From assembly GCF_000687165.1 (NCBI RefSeq), contig NZ_JMKU01000002.1, positions 310,001-374,000 on the forward strand: DNA of 64,000 nucleotides. The letters run 5' to 3'. The notes under the pieces are model-generated. The model was not told the origin of the DNA. It worked only from the letters and a program-made list of their open reading frames with translations, and ran no database searches. This DNA comes from Paracidovorax oryzae ATCC 19882 (GTDB lineage: Bacteria; Pseudomonadota; Gammaproteobacteria; Burkholderiales; Burkholderiaceae_C). Positions 43,540-56,641 of the stretch are shown one piece after another (positions within the stretch are counted from its first letter, which is position 1; each line of letters opens with the position of its first letter). A program made the translations under genes and the position numbers.

Positions 43540-44376
43540 ATGCAAGCCCATCCTTCCGCCGGCGGCCGGCTCGCGCTCGCCATTCGCACCGTGGCCGCCT
43601 GGGGCGCCGCGCTGCTGCTGTTCTTCCCCATCGCCTGGCTGTTCCTCACGGCGTTCAAGACCGAACTGCAGGCCATCCACGTGCCGCCGCTCTTCGTCTT
43701 CGAGCCCACGCTGGAGAATTTCAGCGAGGTGCAGCGGCGCAGCGACTACCTGCTGTATGCGCGCAACTCGCTCATCACCAGCCTGGGATCGACCGTGCTG
43801 GGCCTGCTGATCGCGGCGCCGGCGGCCTACTCGATGGCCTTCTTCCGCACGCGCAGGACGAGGGACATCCTGATGTGGATGCTCTCCACCAAGATGATGC
43901 CGGCCGTGGGCGCGCTCGTGCCCATCTACGTGATCGCGCAGACCGCCGGCATGCTGGATTCGCTCACGGCGCTCACCATCGTGTTCACGCTGTCGAACCT
44001 GCCGATCATGGTGTGGATGCTCTACAGCGCCTACAAGGACATTCCGCACGAGATCCTGGAGGCCGCGCGCATGGATGGCGCGGGCCTGTGGGCCGAGTTC
44101 CGCCACGTCGTGCTGCCACTTTCGGTGGGCGGCATGGCTTCCACCGGCCTGCTGTGCCTGGTGCTGAGCTGGAACGAGGCCTTCTGGGCGCTCAACCTCA
44201 CCTCCGCCAAGGCCGGCACGCTGGCCACGCTCATCGCGTCCTACTCCAGCCCCGAAGGGCTGTTCTGGGCCAAGCTCTCGGCCGCCTCGCTGCTGGCCAT
44301 CGCGCCCATCGTGGTGTTCGGCTGGTTCAGCCAGAAGCAGCTGGTGCAGGGCCTGACCTTCGGCGCGGTGAAGTAG
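43540..44376 (+). CDS. smoG: Polyol ABC transporter permease (SmoG/MtlG-type)
   Basis: The 278-residue partner permease has six helices and the EAA loop LEAARMDGAGLWAEFRHVVL (about 174-193). The segment SYSSPEGLFWAKLSAASLLA near the C-terminus is typical of the sorbitol/mannitol subfamily. It lies between the first permease and the ATPase gene. Confidence 0.9.
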   Translation: MQAHPSAGGRLALAIRTVAAWGAALLLFFPIAWLFLTAFKTELQAIHVPPLFVFEPTLENFSEVQRRSDYLLYARNSLITSLGSTVLGLLIAAPAAYSMAFFRTRRTRDILMWMLSTKMMPAVGALVPIYVIAQTAGMLDSLTALTIVFTLSNLPIMVWMLYSAYKDIPHEILEAARMDGAGLWAEFRHVVLPLSVGGMASTGLLCLVLSWNEAFWALNLTSAKAGTLATLIASYSSPEGLFWAKLSAASLLAIAPIVVFGWFSQKQLVQGLTFGAVK

Positions 44377-44427
44377 CGCACGCGCACCGGCAAAGAAAAA
44401 AGAGACACAAGAAAGGCAGACAAACCC

Positions 44428-45465
<1,038 letters not shown>

Positions 45466-45525
45466 TCACCTCCTCCTTTTTGCTCCCGTTCGTCCCATCA
45501 CCCATTCCTTCAGCGGACCATCGCC

Positions 45526-46962
45526 GTGACCCCTGCGCACCTTCCTCCGGCTCCCACGGAGTTCACCATGCTTCACCTGGGCCTGGGCTCGTTCCACCGG
45601 GCGCACCAGGCCGTCTATCTGCAGCGCCTCATCGAGTCGGGCGACGCGCGCTGGTCGCTCTCGGGCGCCAACATCCGGCCCGACATGCCCGACGTCATCG
45701 CCGCGCTGCAGGCGCAAGGCGGCCGCTACACGCTGGAGACGGTGTCGCCTGCCGGCGAAACCTTCTACGAGGAGATCGCAGCCATCCGTGAGGTGCTGCC
45801 CTGGAGCCCCACGCTCTCCGCCGTGGTCGCGCGTGGCGCTGCGCCCTCCACGCGCATCGTCTCCTTCACCGTGACCGAGGCGGGCTACTACCTCGATGCC
45901 CAGGGCCGGCTGGACCTGGGCTTCGCCGACCTCACGGCCGACATCGAGCGCGCCCGGCGCGGCGAGGTGAGCGGCGAGAACGGCACGCTCTACGGCGCCG
46001 TGGCCGCCATCCTGCGCGCGCGCCGCGCGGCCGGCGCGGGCCCGCTCACGCTGCTCAACTGCGACAACCTGCGCCACAACGGCGACCGCTTCCGCGCCGG
46101 CCTGCTCGAATTCATCGATCGTGCGGGCGATGCCGACCTGCTGGCCTGGGTGCAGGTTCATACCGCCTGCCCCAACGCCATGGTGGACCGCATCACGCCG
46201 CGCGCGCCGGCCGAGCTGCGCGCCCGCGTGCAGGCCGCCACCGGCCGCGATGACGCCGCCGCCATCACCGCCGAGCGCTTCATCCAGTGGGTGATCGAAG
46301 ACCGCTTCGTGGCCGGCCGGCCCGAGTGGGAGCGCGTGGGCGTGGAGATGGTCGGTGACGTGCAGCCTTACGAAGAGGCCAAGATCCGCCTGCTCAACGC
46401 CACCCACAGCTGCATCGCCTGGGCCGGCACGCTGGTGGGCTACAGCTTCATCCACGAAGGCACGCACGACGCTGCCATCCGCCAGATGGCCTACGACTAC
46501 GTGACCGACGACGCCATCCCCTGCCTGGGCCGCCCCGGCCAGCCCAGCCCGGTCGATCTGCCTGCCTACCGGGACGTGGTGCTCGATCGCTTCGGCAACC
46601 CCGCCATCCGCGACACCAACCAGCGCGTGGCCATGGACGGTTTCTCCAAGATTCCCGGCTTCATCGCGCCCACCGTGCGCGAGCGCCTGGCGGCCGGGCA
46701 GCCTATCGACAGCGTGGCCATGCTGCCCGCGCTCTTCCTCGCCTTCCTGCAGCGCTGGCACCAGGGCCGCCTGCCCTACGCCTATCAGGACCAGGGCATG
46801 GACGAGGCCGTGGCACACGCCATCTGCGAGGCGGCCGACCCGATCGCAGCGATGTGCGCCGACGTGGGCCTGTGGGGCGACACCGCAGGCGATCCGCGCC
46901 TCATCGACGCGATGCGGCGTGCCAGCGAGCGCGTTGCACGATTCATTCAATCCAGGAGCTGA
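45526..46962 (+). CDS. Mannitol/D-arabinitol dehydrogenase family polyol dehydrogenase
   Basis: This 478-residue long-chain NAD-dependent polyol dehydrogenase has the N-terminal nucleotide-binding HLGLGSFHRAHQAVY block and the catalytic region KIRLLNATHSCIAW (about 285-298), whose Lys and Asn-His are conserved in mannitol 2-dehydrogenase and D-arabinitol 4-dehydrogenase. It would yield fructose from mannitol or D-xylulose from D-arabinitol. The downstream xylulokinase favours an arabinitol activity and the fructokinase-like gene a mannitol one, so it may do both. The GTG start at 45526 has no clear ribosome site; ATG 45568 would cut the cofactor fold. Confidence 0.88.
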   Translation: MTPAHLPPAPTEFTMLHLGLGSFHRAHQAVYLQRLIESGDARWSLSGANIRPDMPDVIAALQAQGGRYTLETVSPAGETFYEEIAAIREVLPWSPTLSAVVARGAAPSTRIVSFTVTEAGYYLDAQGRLDLGFADLTADIERARRGEVSGENGTLYGAVAAILRARRAAGAGPLTLLNCDNLRHNGDRFRAGLLEFIDRAGDADLLAWVQVHTACPNAMVDRITPRAPAELRARVQAATGRDDAAAITAERFIQWVIEDRFVAGRPEWERVGVEMVGDVQPYEEAKIRLLNATHSCIAWAGTLVGYSFIHEGTHDAAIRQMAYDYVTDDAIPCLGRPGQPSPVDLPAYRDVVLDRFGNPAIRDTNQRVAMDGFSKIPGFIAPTVRERLAAGQPIDSVAMLPALFLAFLQRWHQGRLPYAYQDQGMDEAVAHAICEAADPIAAMCADVGLWGDTAGDPRLIDAMRRASERVARFIQSRS

Positions 46963-46968
46963 ACCACC

Positions 46969-47763
46969 ATGACGACCACCCCCCGCCTGCAAGACCGCCA
47001 CGTGCTGCTGACCGGAGCCGGCGGCGGCATCGGCCTGGCCGTGGCAGAGGCCTGCCTGGCCGAAGGCGCCCGGTGCAGCGTCGTCGATCGCGGCGCCGCC
47101 GTGCCCGCCGACGTGGCCGCGCTGCAGCAGCGCCACCCCGGGCGCCTGGCCTATATCGCGGCCGACATCACCGAGCCCGGCGCCATCGCCCGCCTGCTGG
47201 CCGAGGCCATCGCCGCCTCCGGCCCCGTCCACACGCTGTTCAACAACGCCGCGGTGTTCGACCTGGCGCCGTTGCTGGACAGCGACGAGGCCTCGTTCGA
47301 CAGGCTGTTCGCCGTCAACGTCAAGGGCATGTTCTTCGTGATGCAGGCCGTGCTGCGCCACATGGTGGAGGCCGGCACGCAGGGTGCGTCGGTCATCAAC
47401 ATGGCCTCGCAGGCCGGCCGGCGCGGCGAGGCGCTGGTGTCGCACTACTGCGCCACCAAGGCTGCGGTCATCAGCTACACGCAGAGCGCGGCGCTCGCCA
47501 TGGCGCCGCACGGCATCCGCGTCAACGGCATTGCACCCGGCGTGATCGACACGCCCATGTGGGCGCACGTGGATAGCCTCTTCGCCAGGGCCGAGGGGCT
47601 GCCCATCGGCGAGAAGAAGCGCCAGGTGGGCCTGGCCGTGCCGCTGGGCCGCATGGGCGACCCGCGCGACGTGGCCGGCGCCGCCGTGTTCCTCGCCAGC
47701 GACGAGGCCCGCTACATCACCGCCCAGACGCTCAACGTCGATGGCGGCAACGTCATGAGCTGA
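46969..47763 (+). CDS. smoS: Short-chain polyol dehydrogenase (SmoS-like, sorbitol/galactitol type)
   Basis: The 264-residue short-chain dehydrogenase has the cofactor loop TGAGGGIGLAVAEAC (about 14-28), NNAAVF, the catalytic Ser region and YCATKAA (Tyr-x-x-x-Lys, about 159-165). The C-terminal ITAQTLNVDGGNVMS and GVIDTPMWAHVD match SmoS/L-iditol 2-dehydrogenase, which oxidises sorbitol to fructose. It starts six bases after the first dehydrogenase, so two enzymes of different folds serve the same operon. Confidence 0.88.
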   Translation: MTTTPRLQDRHVLLTGAGGGIGLAVAEACLAEGARCSVVDRGAAVPADVAALQQRHPGRLAYIAADITEPGAIARLLAEAIAASGPVHTLFNNAAVFDLAPLLDSDEASFDRLFAVNVKGMFFVMQAVLRHMVEAGTQGASVINMASQAGRRGEALVSHYCATKAAVISYTQSAALAMAPHGIRVNGIAPGVIDTPMWAHVDSLFARAEGLPIGEKKRQVGLAVPLGRMGDPRDVAGAAVFLASDEARYITAQTLNVDGGNVMS

Positions 47764-47768
47764 CAAGC

Positions 47769-48452
47769 ATGAACGCCACCGACTTCCATCTCTACATCGA
47801 CAGCGCCGACATCGCGCAGATCGAAGCCTGCCTGCCGCACCCGGTCATCCACGGCGTGACCACCAACCCCACGCTGCTGCGGCGTGCCGGCGTGGCACGC
47901 GCCGGTGTGCCCGGGCTGCTGGCGCGCTGCATCGAGCGGGGCGCCCGGCAGGTGCAGGCGCAGGTCTATTCCGCCGACGCCGACGGTATGCTCGAGGACG
48001 CGCTGGAGTTGCTGCGCCACTTCGACAACGGGCAACTGGTGGTGAAGATCCCCGCCACGCGCCAGGGCCTGCAGGCCGGCGCACACCTCATCGCGCAGGG
48101 CGTGCCCGTCACCTGGACGGCCGTCTATGCGCTGGAGCAGGCGCACTTCGCGGCGCAGCTGGGCGCGGCCTATGCGGCGCCCTACCTGGGCCGCCTCAAC
48201 GATTCCGGCGTGGACGGCCTGGCGCGCATCGCGCAGATGCAGGCCCTGGTGGCGCAGGCCCCGGCTCCGGCCGCACGCACGCGCACGCGCCTGCTGGTGG
48301 CCAGCGTGCGTTCGCGCGATGCCTATCTGTCGCTGCTGGAGCTGGGCGTGGGCGCCATCACCATCCCGCCGCAGCTCTTCGCCGAACTGATGGACCACCC
48401 CGCCACGCTGGAGGCCGAGCGCGGCTTCCTGGCCGACGCGGCGGCCTGCTGA
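47769..48452 (+). CDS. Fructose-6-phosphate aldolase/short transaldolase-like protein
   Basis: This 227-residue protein belongs to the short transaldolase group that includes E. coli FSA. The start HGVTTNPTLLRR, the Schiff-base lysine in VVKIPATRQGL (about residue 97) and TAVYALEQAHFAAQLGA are conserved. FSA cleaves fructose 6-phosphate to dihydroxyacetone and glyceraldehyde 3-phosphate; others in the group are true transaldolases. It lies five bases after the sorbitol dehydrogenase gene, so it may act on a phosphorylated sugar made in this pathway. The full-length tal at 36309 covers the normal transaldolase step. Confidence 0.85.
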   Translation: MNATDFHLYIDSADIAQIEACLPHPVIHGVTTNPTLLRRAGVARAGVPGLLARCIERGARQVQAQVYSADADGMLEDALELLRHFDNGQLVVKIPATRQGLQAGAHLIAQGVPVTWTAVYALEQAHFAAQLGAAYAAPYLGRLNDSGVDGLARIAQMQALVAQAPAPAARTRTRLLVASVRSRDAYLSLLELGVGAITIPPQLFAELMDHPATLEAERGFLADAAAC

Positions 48453-48489
48453 ACGGACGCACGATGAACGACACCGAGGAGCGACGCCG

Positions 48490-49488
48490 ATGCGCATAGC
48501 CTTCATGGGCGAGGCCCTGATCGACTTCACATCCCAGGCCGGCGGCGACGGCGCCCTGCGCTTCGAGGGCCATGTGGGTGGCTCCCCGCTCAACGCGGCC
48601 ATCGCCAGCGCGCGGCTGGGCCAGCCCACCGGCCTGCTCACGCAGCTGTCCACCGACCTCTTCGGCGAGCGCATCCTGGGCTACCTGCAGCGCAACGGGG
48701 TCGATACGCGCTTCGTGCCGCGCAGCGCGGCGCCGTCCACCCTGGCCTTTGTCGAGCGCACGCCGCAGACCAACCGCTACGCCTTCTATGCCGCGGGCAG
48801 CGCCGATGCGACCTGGGCTCCCGATCCGCTGCCTGAATTGCCGCCCGAATGCGCCTTCCTGCATTTCGGCTCCATCGCCATGCTGCAGCAGCCTGCCTCC
48901 GCACGCATCCTGGACATGGTGCGCGCCTCGGCCGGCCGCCGCGTGGTGGTGCTCGACCCCAACGTACGGCCCAGCCTGATCGGCGACATGGCGCACTACC
49001 GCGCGCAGGTGATGCAGTGGGCAGGCCTCTGCGATGTAGTCAAGCTCAGCGACGAGGATGCGGAATTGCTCGCGCCTGGCCTGCCGCCGGGCGCATTGGC
49101 GGCGGATTACCTGGCCGCCGGCGCCCACGCCGTGGTCGTCACCCAGGGGGCGGCCGGCGCCACGCTCTGGCGCGCGGGCCATGCCCCCCTGGCCGTGGGC
49201 GCGCCCCGCGTGCAGGTGGCGGACACCATCGGTGCGGGAGACACCTTCACCGCGGGGCTCTCGGTGGCGTTGCTGGCGCAGGGCGTCGAACGGCCCGCGC
49301 AACTGGCTGCACTGGGCGACGACGGCTGGCGCACGGCCATGCGTTTCGCCGCCACCGCCGCGGCGCTCAACTGCATGCGCGAAGGTGCCGATCCTCCCTC
49401 GCTCGCCGCCGTCCAGGGGCTGCTCGCTCGCGCGGACAATGTCCGTGAAACCCTCCCGGTCAGTGCCTCGAGCCCACGCACGCCATGA
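48490..49488 (+). CDS. PfkB-family sugar kinase, fructokinase-like
   Basis: The 332-residue ribokinase-family enzyme has the N-terminal GGSPLNAAIASARLG-like substrate region (shown as VGGSPLNAAIASARL) and the C-terminal DTIGAGDTFTAGL signature (about 241-253) with the catalytic Asp. Within this operon it most likely phosphorylates fructose from mannitol or sorbitol to fructose 6-phosphate. GAGGAG precedes the ATG. Its stop overlaps the AraC-type gene by four bases. Confidence 0.9.
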   Translation: MRIAFMGEALIDFTSQAGGDGALRFEGHVGGSPLNAAIASARLGQPTGLLTQLSTDLFGERILGYLQRNGVDTRFVPRSAAPSTLAFVERTPQTNRYAFYAAGSADATWAPDPLPELPPECAFLHFGSIAMLQQPASARILDMVRASAGRRVVVLDPNVRPSLIGDMAHYRAQVMQWAGLCDVVKLSDEDAELLAPGLPPGALAADYLAAGAHAVVVTQGAAGATLWRAGHAPLAVGAPRVQVADTIGAGDTFTAGLSVALLAQGVERPAQLAALGDDGWRTAMRFAATAAALNCMREGADPPSLAAVQGLLARADNVRETLPVSASSPRTP

Positions 49489-50438
49489 CGACACCCCGCA
49501 AGCGCCCCGCTCCAAGGCAACGCCAGCCGGTGCTGGAGCGCGACATCGCGCGCTCGCCTTCGCTGGGCTACGAGACGCCCGAGGAGGCCGGCCTGGTGCG
49601 CTGCCTGGCACATGGGTTTCCGAGCCCGCTGGTGCGCTGGCATTTCCATGAAGACTACGAGCTCCACCTGATCACCGAGACCTCGGGCAAGGCTTTCATC
49701 GGCGACTGGATCGGGCCGTTCCAGCCCGGCCATCTCGTGCTGTGCGGTCCGCGCCTGCCGCACAACTGGATCTCGCTGGACGTCGCCGAGGGCGGGGCAC
49801 CCGGCCGGGACCGGGTGATCCAGTTCTGCCACGAGCCCATCGAGCGCGCCGCCGCCGGCATCCCGGAGCTGCGCGAGGTCATGCCCCTGCTGGAGCGTGC
49901 GCGCCACGGCATCGAATTCTTCGGCATGTCGCAGAAGGCGCTGGCGCACTGGGACACCGTCAAGGCCGCGCGCGGCCTGCGGCGGCTGGGCCGGTTCTGC
50001 GAATTCCTCGCCGACCTGGCGGATTGCACCGACTACCGGCTACTGTCCAGCGTGCAGATGCAGGGCCAGCACGGAGCCGACGGCGACGCCCAGGTGGACC
50101 AGATCAACGGCATCGTGGATCGGATCACCCGCAACATCGCCGAGCCCATCTCCCTGCAGGAGGTGGCCATCGAGCTGGGCATGAGCGAAAGCCGCTTCAG
50201 CCGATTCTTCCGGCGTGCCACCGGCAACAGCTTCACCGACTTCGTGAACCGCGTGCGCATCAACAGCGCCTGCCACCTGCTGATGCAGACCGACCACTAC
50301 GTGACCGACATCTGCCACCAGGTCGGCTTCAACAACGTGGCCAATTTCAACCGGCGCTTCCTGGAGATCAAGGGCATGACGCCCACCGAATTCCGCCGGC
50401 AGGCCGACACCCGATTCGGCGGCGCGCTGCAGAGCTGA
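49485..50438 (+). CDS. AraC-family transcriptional regulator of the polyol operon
   Basis: The 317-residue protein has an N-terminal cupin-like ligand domain (about 40-150, with RWHFHEDYELHLI and GPRLPHNWISLD) and a C-terminal AraC domain with two helix-turn-helices (about 215-310), the second with the family motif VTDICHQVGFNNVANFNRRF. MtlR of Pseudomonas, which activates mannitol/arabitol/sorbitol genes, has this layout. It is coupled to the kinase gene by a 4-base overlap. The 21-base direct repeats at 41171-41199 are its probable target. Confidence 0.92.
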   Translation: MTTPRKRPAPRQRQPVLERDIARSPSLGYETPEEAGLVRCLAHGFPSPLVRWHFHEDYELHLITETSGKAFIGDWIGPFQPGHLVLCGPRLPHNWISLDVAEGGAPGRDRVIQFCHEPIERAAAGIPELREVMPLLERARHGIEFFGMSQKALAHWDTVKAARGLRRLGRFCEFLADLADCTDYRLLSSVQMQGQHGADGDAQVDQINGIVDRITRNIAEPISLQEVAIELGMSESRFSRFFRRATGNSFTDFVNRVRINSACHLLMQTDHYVTDICHQVGFNNVANFNRRFLEIKGMTPTEFRRQADTRFGGALQS

Positions 50439-50465
50439 CATACACCCCGCACAAGGAAGCCTTTC

Positions 50466-51923
<1,458 letters not shown>

Positions 51924-51982
51924 CCGAGGGCTCCGGCGCCATGCCGTGCCGTGCCGTGCCGGTGCCACGAAGCAGGGCCATG

Positions 51983-52009
51983 AAAAAAGGGCCGCTTGCG
52001 CGGCCCTTT
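51983..52009 (-). terminator. Intrinsic terminator of groL
   Basis: GGGCCGC (51989-51995), loop TTGC and GCGGCCC (52000-52006), flanked by A6 and TTT, give a strong stem followed by U6 on the leftward transcript just after groL. It may also slow rightward transcripts from xylB. Confidence 0.9.
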
Positions 52010-52037
52010 CGTCAGGTGAGCGAGGCTCAGCCGGGCA

Positions 52038-53690
<1,653 letters not shown>

Positions 53691-53733
53691 TCAGTCAACA
53701 GGAAGTTGGAAGAGGATGTGATCCGCGAAGCGA

Positions 53734-54024
53734 TCACTTCTCGACGACTGCGAACAGGTCGTCTTCCTTCATGACCAGCAGTTCGTCGCCGTTGACCTTG
53801 ACGGTCTGGCCCGAGTACTTGCCGAACAGGACGCGGTCGCCGACCTTGACGCTCAGCACGCTGAGTTCGCCCTTGTCGTTCTTCTTGCCAGGGCCCACGG
53901 CCAGGACTTCGCCTTGATCGGGCTTCTCGGCAGCGTTGTCGGGGATCACGATGCCGGAGGCGGTCGTGGTTTCGCTTTCAATGCGCTTGACGATCACGCG
54001 ATCGTGCAGGGGGCGAAGGTTCAT
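53734..54024 (-). CDS. groS: Co-chaperonin GroES (Hsp10)
   Basis: GroES is the seven-subunit lid of GroEL. The 96-residue product begins [16 protein letters not shown] and contains the mobile-loop region [13 protein letters not shown] (about 17-29). AGGAG is eight bases before the ATG at 54024, whereas the ATG at 54030 lies almost on top of it, so 54024 is chosen. It is first in the groSL operon, 97 bases after the CIRCE operator. Confidence 0.97.
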   Translation of the reverse strand: MNLRPLHDRVIVKRIESETTTASGIVIPDNAAEKPDQGEVLAVGPGKKNDKGELSVLSVKVGDRVLFGKYSGQTVKVNGDELLVMKEDDLFAVVEK

Positions 54025-54120
54025 TTGCATCTCTCCTGGTTCAATAAGGATTGCGACATCGACAGGACGCCCGCGGAAGGCGGGCGTCGGGATCTTCAGC
54101 GGCCGTGTCCCACATGGCTG

Positions 54121-54147
54121 TTAGCACTCGTCCGCTTCGAGTGCTAA
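54121..54147. promoter_or_regulatory. CIRCE operator (HrcA-binding site)
   Basis: TTAGCACTC, nine bases and GAGTGCTAA form a perfect match to the CIRCE inverted repeat. HrcA bound here represses groSL in the absence of heat stress. It directly follows the sigma-32 -10 box. Confidence 0.97.
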
Positions 54148-54175
54148 TGATACGGGCATTTGCTGGCGTTTCAAG
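54148..54175 (-). promoter_or_regulatory. Sigma-32 heat-shock promoter of groSL
   Basis: On the leftward strand CTTGAAAC (54168-54175) and CCCGTATCA (54148-54156) are separated by 11 bases, close to the RpoH consensus CTTGAAA and CCCCATnT. With the adjoining CIRCE element it indicates dual positive and negative heat-shock control. Confidence 0.85.
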
Positions 54176-54722
54176 GGGGCGGGGGGTGGGAAGGCGTCGC
54201 CAGTGATCGATGCGCACCTGTATCGGGGTCTCCCCCTCTGGCTGCCTCCGAGAGGGGCATTTGCCTCCATGAATATTCTGACCAGCATGATCAAAACATC
54301 TTGCGCCACCTGGTGGTGCCCCTTGAGCGCGTATCGGAGGGCTGCGCACGCTGTCGTCGGTGTATGGGCCTTGCTCGATGCTGCTGGACTCCTGCGGGGT
54401 GGCGCAGGACAAAGAAGAGGGTGACCAGTTCGTTTGGCCGGTCGGTCATCGTCGCCAAGGCGGCGGCAGATGTGCCGCGGTGGTGAATGAAATGAATTCG
54501 GCGGGCCTGGTTGATTGGTCCTGTCTATGGTCAGGATTTCGCGTCAGCTCGGCAGCCTACAATGCGAGGTTTGCATGTGCACCGCGGCTTTGCGGGAGTC
54601 ACTGCTTGAAGGAGGCCGCCAGCTGCTTTCCGGTAACGCCCGGAATTCTTGCGCAAGGCGCGAGGCCCTGCGTAACCCATTCCCTTAACGCAAAAAAGAC
54701 AGTCACCAGAGGCAGCAGATCG
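54176..54722. other. Intergenic region before the polysaccharide locus, no gene seen
   Basis: About 550 bases between the groSL promoter and the DUF2304 gene hold no credible gene: frames here lack recognisable domains and ribosome sites. A possible -10 box TACAAT lies at 54558-54563, with a poor -35, and could start the polysaccharide operon. No JUMPstart/ops element was recognised. Base composition is lower in GC than the neighbouring core genes. Confidence 0.6.
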
Positions 54723-55094
54723 ATGGCATCTTTGCAAGCAACCACCGCACTGATGGGCATCGGATTGGCAGTGCTGATCCTCTACCTCATCCGCCGCGAT
54801 CATCTCTACCTGATGCATGGCCTGTTCTGGGTCGCAGTGGCCTTCGCCGCAGCAGTGCTGGGGGCATGGCCCGGCCTGATCGACCGGTTGGCGCGTCTTC
54901 TCGGGATCAGCTATCCGCCCGCGCTTTTGCTGCTGCTCGCGAACATCGTTCTGGTCATCAAGGCGCTGCATTCGGACATGGTCAACACCCGCATCGAGCG
55001 GGATGTCCGCCGCCTGAACCAGCGCCTCGCGCTGCTTGAGGCCGATGCGGAGGGCTTTCGTGATCGCCTCCGTACCGACGTGCCCGACGCATGA
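54723..55094 (+). CDS. DUF2304 small membrane protein of the polysaccharide locus
   Basis: This 123-residue protein has three to four hydrophobic helices (about 5-22, 31-48, 62-82) and a C-terminal charged helix with NTRIERDVRRLNQRLALLE. That layout is the DUF2304 family, often found beside glycosyltransferases and export genes for surface polysaccharides; its biochemical role is unknown. Its stop overlaps the manC ATG by four bases, so the two are made together. The start at 54723 is chosen because the frame upstream shows no similarity. Confidence 0.8.
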   Translation: MASLQATTALMGIGLAVLILYLIRRDHLYLMHGLFWVAVAFAAAVLGAWPGLIDRLARLLGISYPPALLLLLANIVLVIKALHSDMVNTRIERDVRRLNQRLALLEADAEGFRDRLRTDVPDA

Positions 55095-56605
55095 CCATGC
55101 CTGCTGTACCCCGATTGCTGCCAGTGGTGCTTTGTGGAGGCGTGGGCTCGCGTCTGTGGCCGCTCTCGCGTGAAACCTATCCCAAGCAGTTCCTCGCGTT
55201 GTCCGGTGAGCGGTCCATGCTCCAGGAAACCGTGCTGCGGTTGCAGGGGCCGTTGCCCGGCATGCGTGTGGCCGATGCTCCGATGCTGGTCTGCAACAGC
55301 GAACACCGTTTCATCGCTGCCGAGCAGCTGAAGGCGATAGGCATGGGCGGTGCGCAGATCCTACTGGAGCCTGTAGGCCGCAATACCGCACCGGCCTTGA
55401 CCATCGCCGCTCTGCAGGCTATCGAAAACGACCGGTTCGACGACCCCGTGCTGCTGGCCATGCCCGCGGACCATGTGATTGCGAATGGAAAAGCCTTCCG
55501 GCTCGCCGTCCAGCGAGCCTTTCCGTTCGCGGCGGATGGCGGCATTGTCACCTTCGGCATCGTGCCTGATCATCCTGAAACAGGGTATGGCTACATCCGT
55601 TGCATACCGCTGGCGCATGGGGGAGCTTCAGGCGCGGACATGGCTGCCCAGGTGCACCGTGTTGCCGAGTTTGTCGAGAAGCCGGACGAAGAGACGGCGT
55701 CCGCGTATTTTGCCAGCGGCCAGTATTTGTGGAATGGCGGCCTTTTCATGGTGCGTGCATGCCAGTGGCTTGCGGCTGTGCGCGCATGCCGGCCCGACAT
55801 CCTGCAGGCGTGCTCCGATGCCATGCGCGGTGCTGTGCGTGATCTGGATTTCATCCGGCCTGCTGAGCCGGCCTTCCAAGCGTGTCCCTCGGATTCCATC
55901 GATTACGCCGTGATGGAACGCCTGCCGTCCACGCCGCAGCTGGACATGCCCGCTTATGTCGTGCCTCTGGACGCGGACTGGTCCGACCTGGGGGCATGGG
56001 ATGCGCTGTGGAAGGCACTCGAGCGCGATCCTGACGGCAACGCCGCCGTGGGCCACGTGGTGCAGCATGGCTGCCGCGACACATTGCTCTACGGATCGAG
56101 CCGGCTGGTCGCCGGGGTCGGTTTGGACCATGTCGTCGTGGTGGAGACACCCGATGCGGTGCTGGTGGCCGACAAAGGCCGTACGCAGGAAGTGAAGCAT
56201 GTGGTGGGCCTGTTGGCACATGCAGGGAACGGCCTGGCCCAGCGCCACCGGAAGGTGCATCGGCCCTGGGGATGGTATGACGCCATTGACAGCGGAGCCC
56301 GGTTCCAGGTCAAGCGTATCGTCGTCAATCCAGGCGCGTGCCTCAGCCTGCAAATGCACCGGCACCGTGCGGAACACTGGGTGGTGGTCAGCGGCACGGC
56401 GGAGATCACCAATGGAGACGATACCTATGTGCTCGGCCCCAACCAATCCACTTACATTCCCGTGGGCAGGCCGCACCGGCTTGCCAACCCGGGGGACGCT
56501 CCGCTCGAAATCATCGAGGTCCAGTCGGGAGATTATCTCGGCGAGGATGACATCGTGCGATTCGATGACATGTATGGTCGCTCGTCCTCTGGAGCCGGCA
56601 ATTGA
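55091..56605 (+). CDS. manC: Mannose-1-phosphate guanylyltransferase/mannose-6-phosphate isomerase
   Basis: The 504-residue type II bifunctional enzyme makes GDP-mannose. The nucleotidyltransferase half opens with LCGGVGSRLWPLSRETYPKQ (about 14-33) and has FVEKPDEETA (about 193-202); the C-terminal cupin half (about 385-490) has RPWGWYDAIDSG, a QMHRHRAEHWVVVSGTA metal site and GRPHRLANPG. GDP-mannose would serve mannose, rhamnose or fucose residues of the polymer. It is coupled to the DUF2304 gene and 36 bases before wbpA. Confidence 0.95.
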   Translation: MTMPAVPRLLPVVLCGGVGSRLWPLSRETYPKQFLALSGERSMLQETVLRLQGPLPGMRVADAPMLVCNSEHRFIAAEQLKAIGMGGAQILLEPVGRNTAPALTIAALQAIENDRFDDPVLLAMPADHVIANGKAFRLAVQRAFPFAADGGIVTFGIVPDHPETGYGYIRCIPLAHGGASGADMAAQVHRVAEFVEKPDEETASAYFASGQYLWNGGLFMVRACQWLAAVRACRPDILQACSDAMRGAVRDLDFIRPAEPAFQACPSDSIDYAVMERLPSTPQLDMPAYVVPLDADWSDLGAWDALWKALERDPDGNAAVGHVVQHGCRDTLLYGSSRLVAGVGLDHVVVVETPDAVLVADKGRTQEVKHVVGLLAHAGNGLAQRHRKVHRPWGWYDAIDSGARFQVKRIVVNPGACLSLQMHRHRAEHWVVVSGTAEITNGDDTYVLGPNQSTYIPVGRPHRLANPGDAPLEIIEVQSGDYLGEDDIVRFDDMYGRSSSGAGN

Positions 56606-56641
56606 ACGCTGGCGCAGCCTGTTGAATTCTTGCTGAAGTAG

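Noticed and set aside
51945..51959. Three tandem GTGCC/GCCGT units after xylB
   Set aside because: Too short and too few to be a CRISPR or meaningful satellite.
54400..54722. JUMPstart/ops element before the polysaccharide locus
   Set aside because: No GGCGGTAG core was found; GGCGGCAG near 54461 lacks the surrounding conserved bases.
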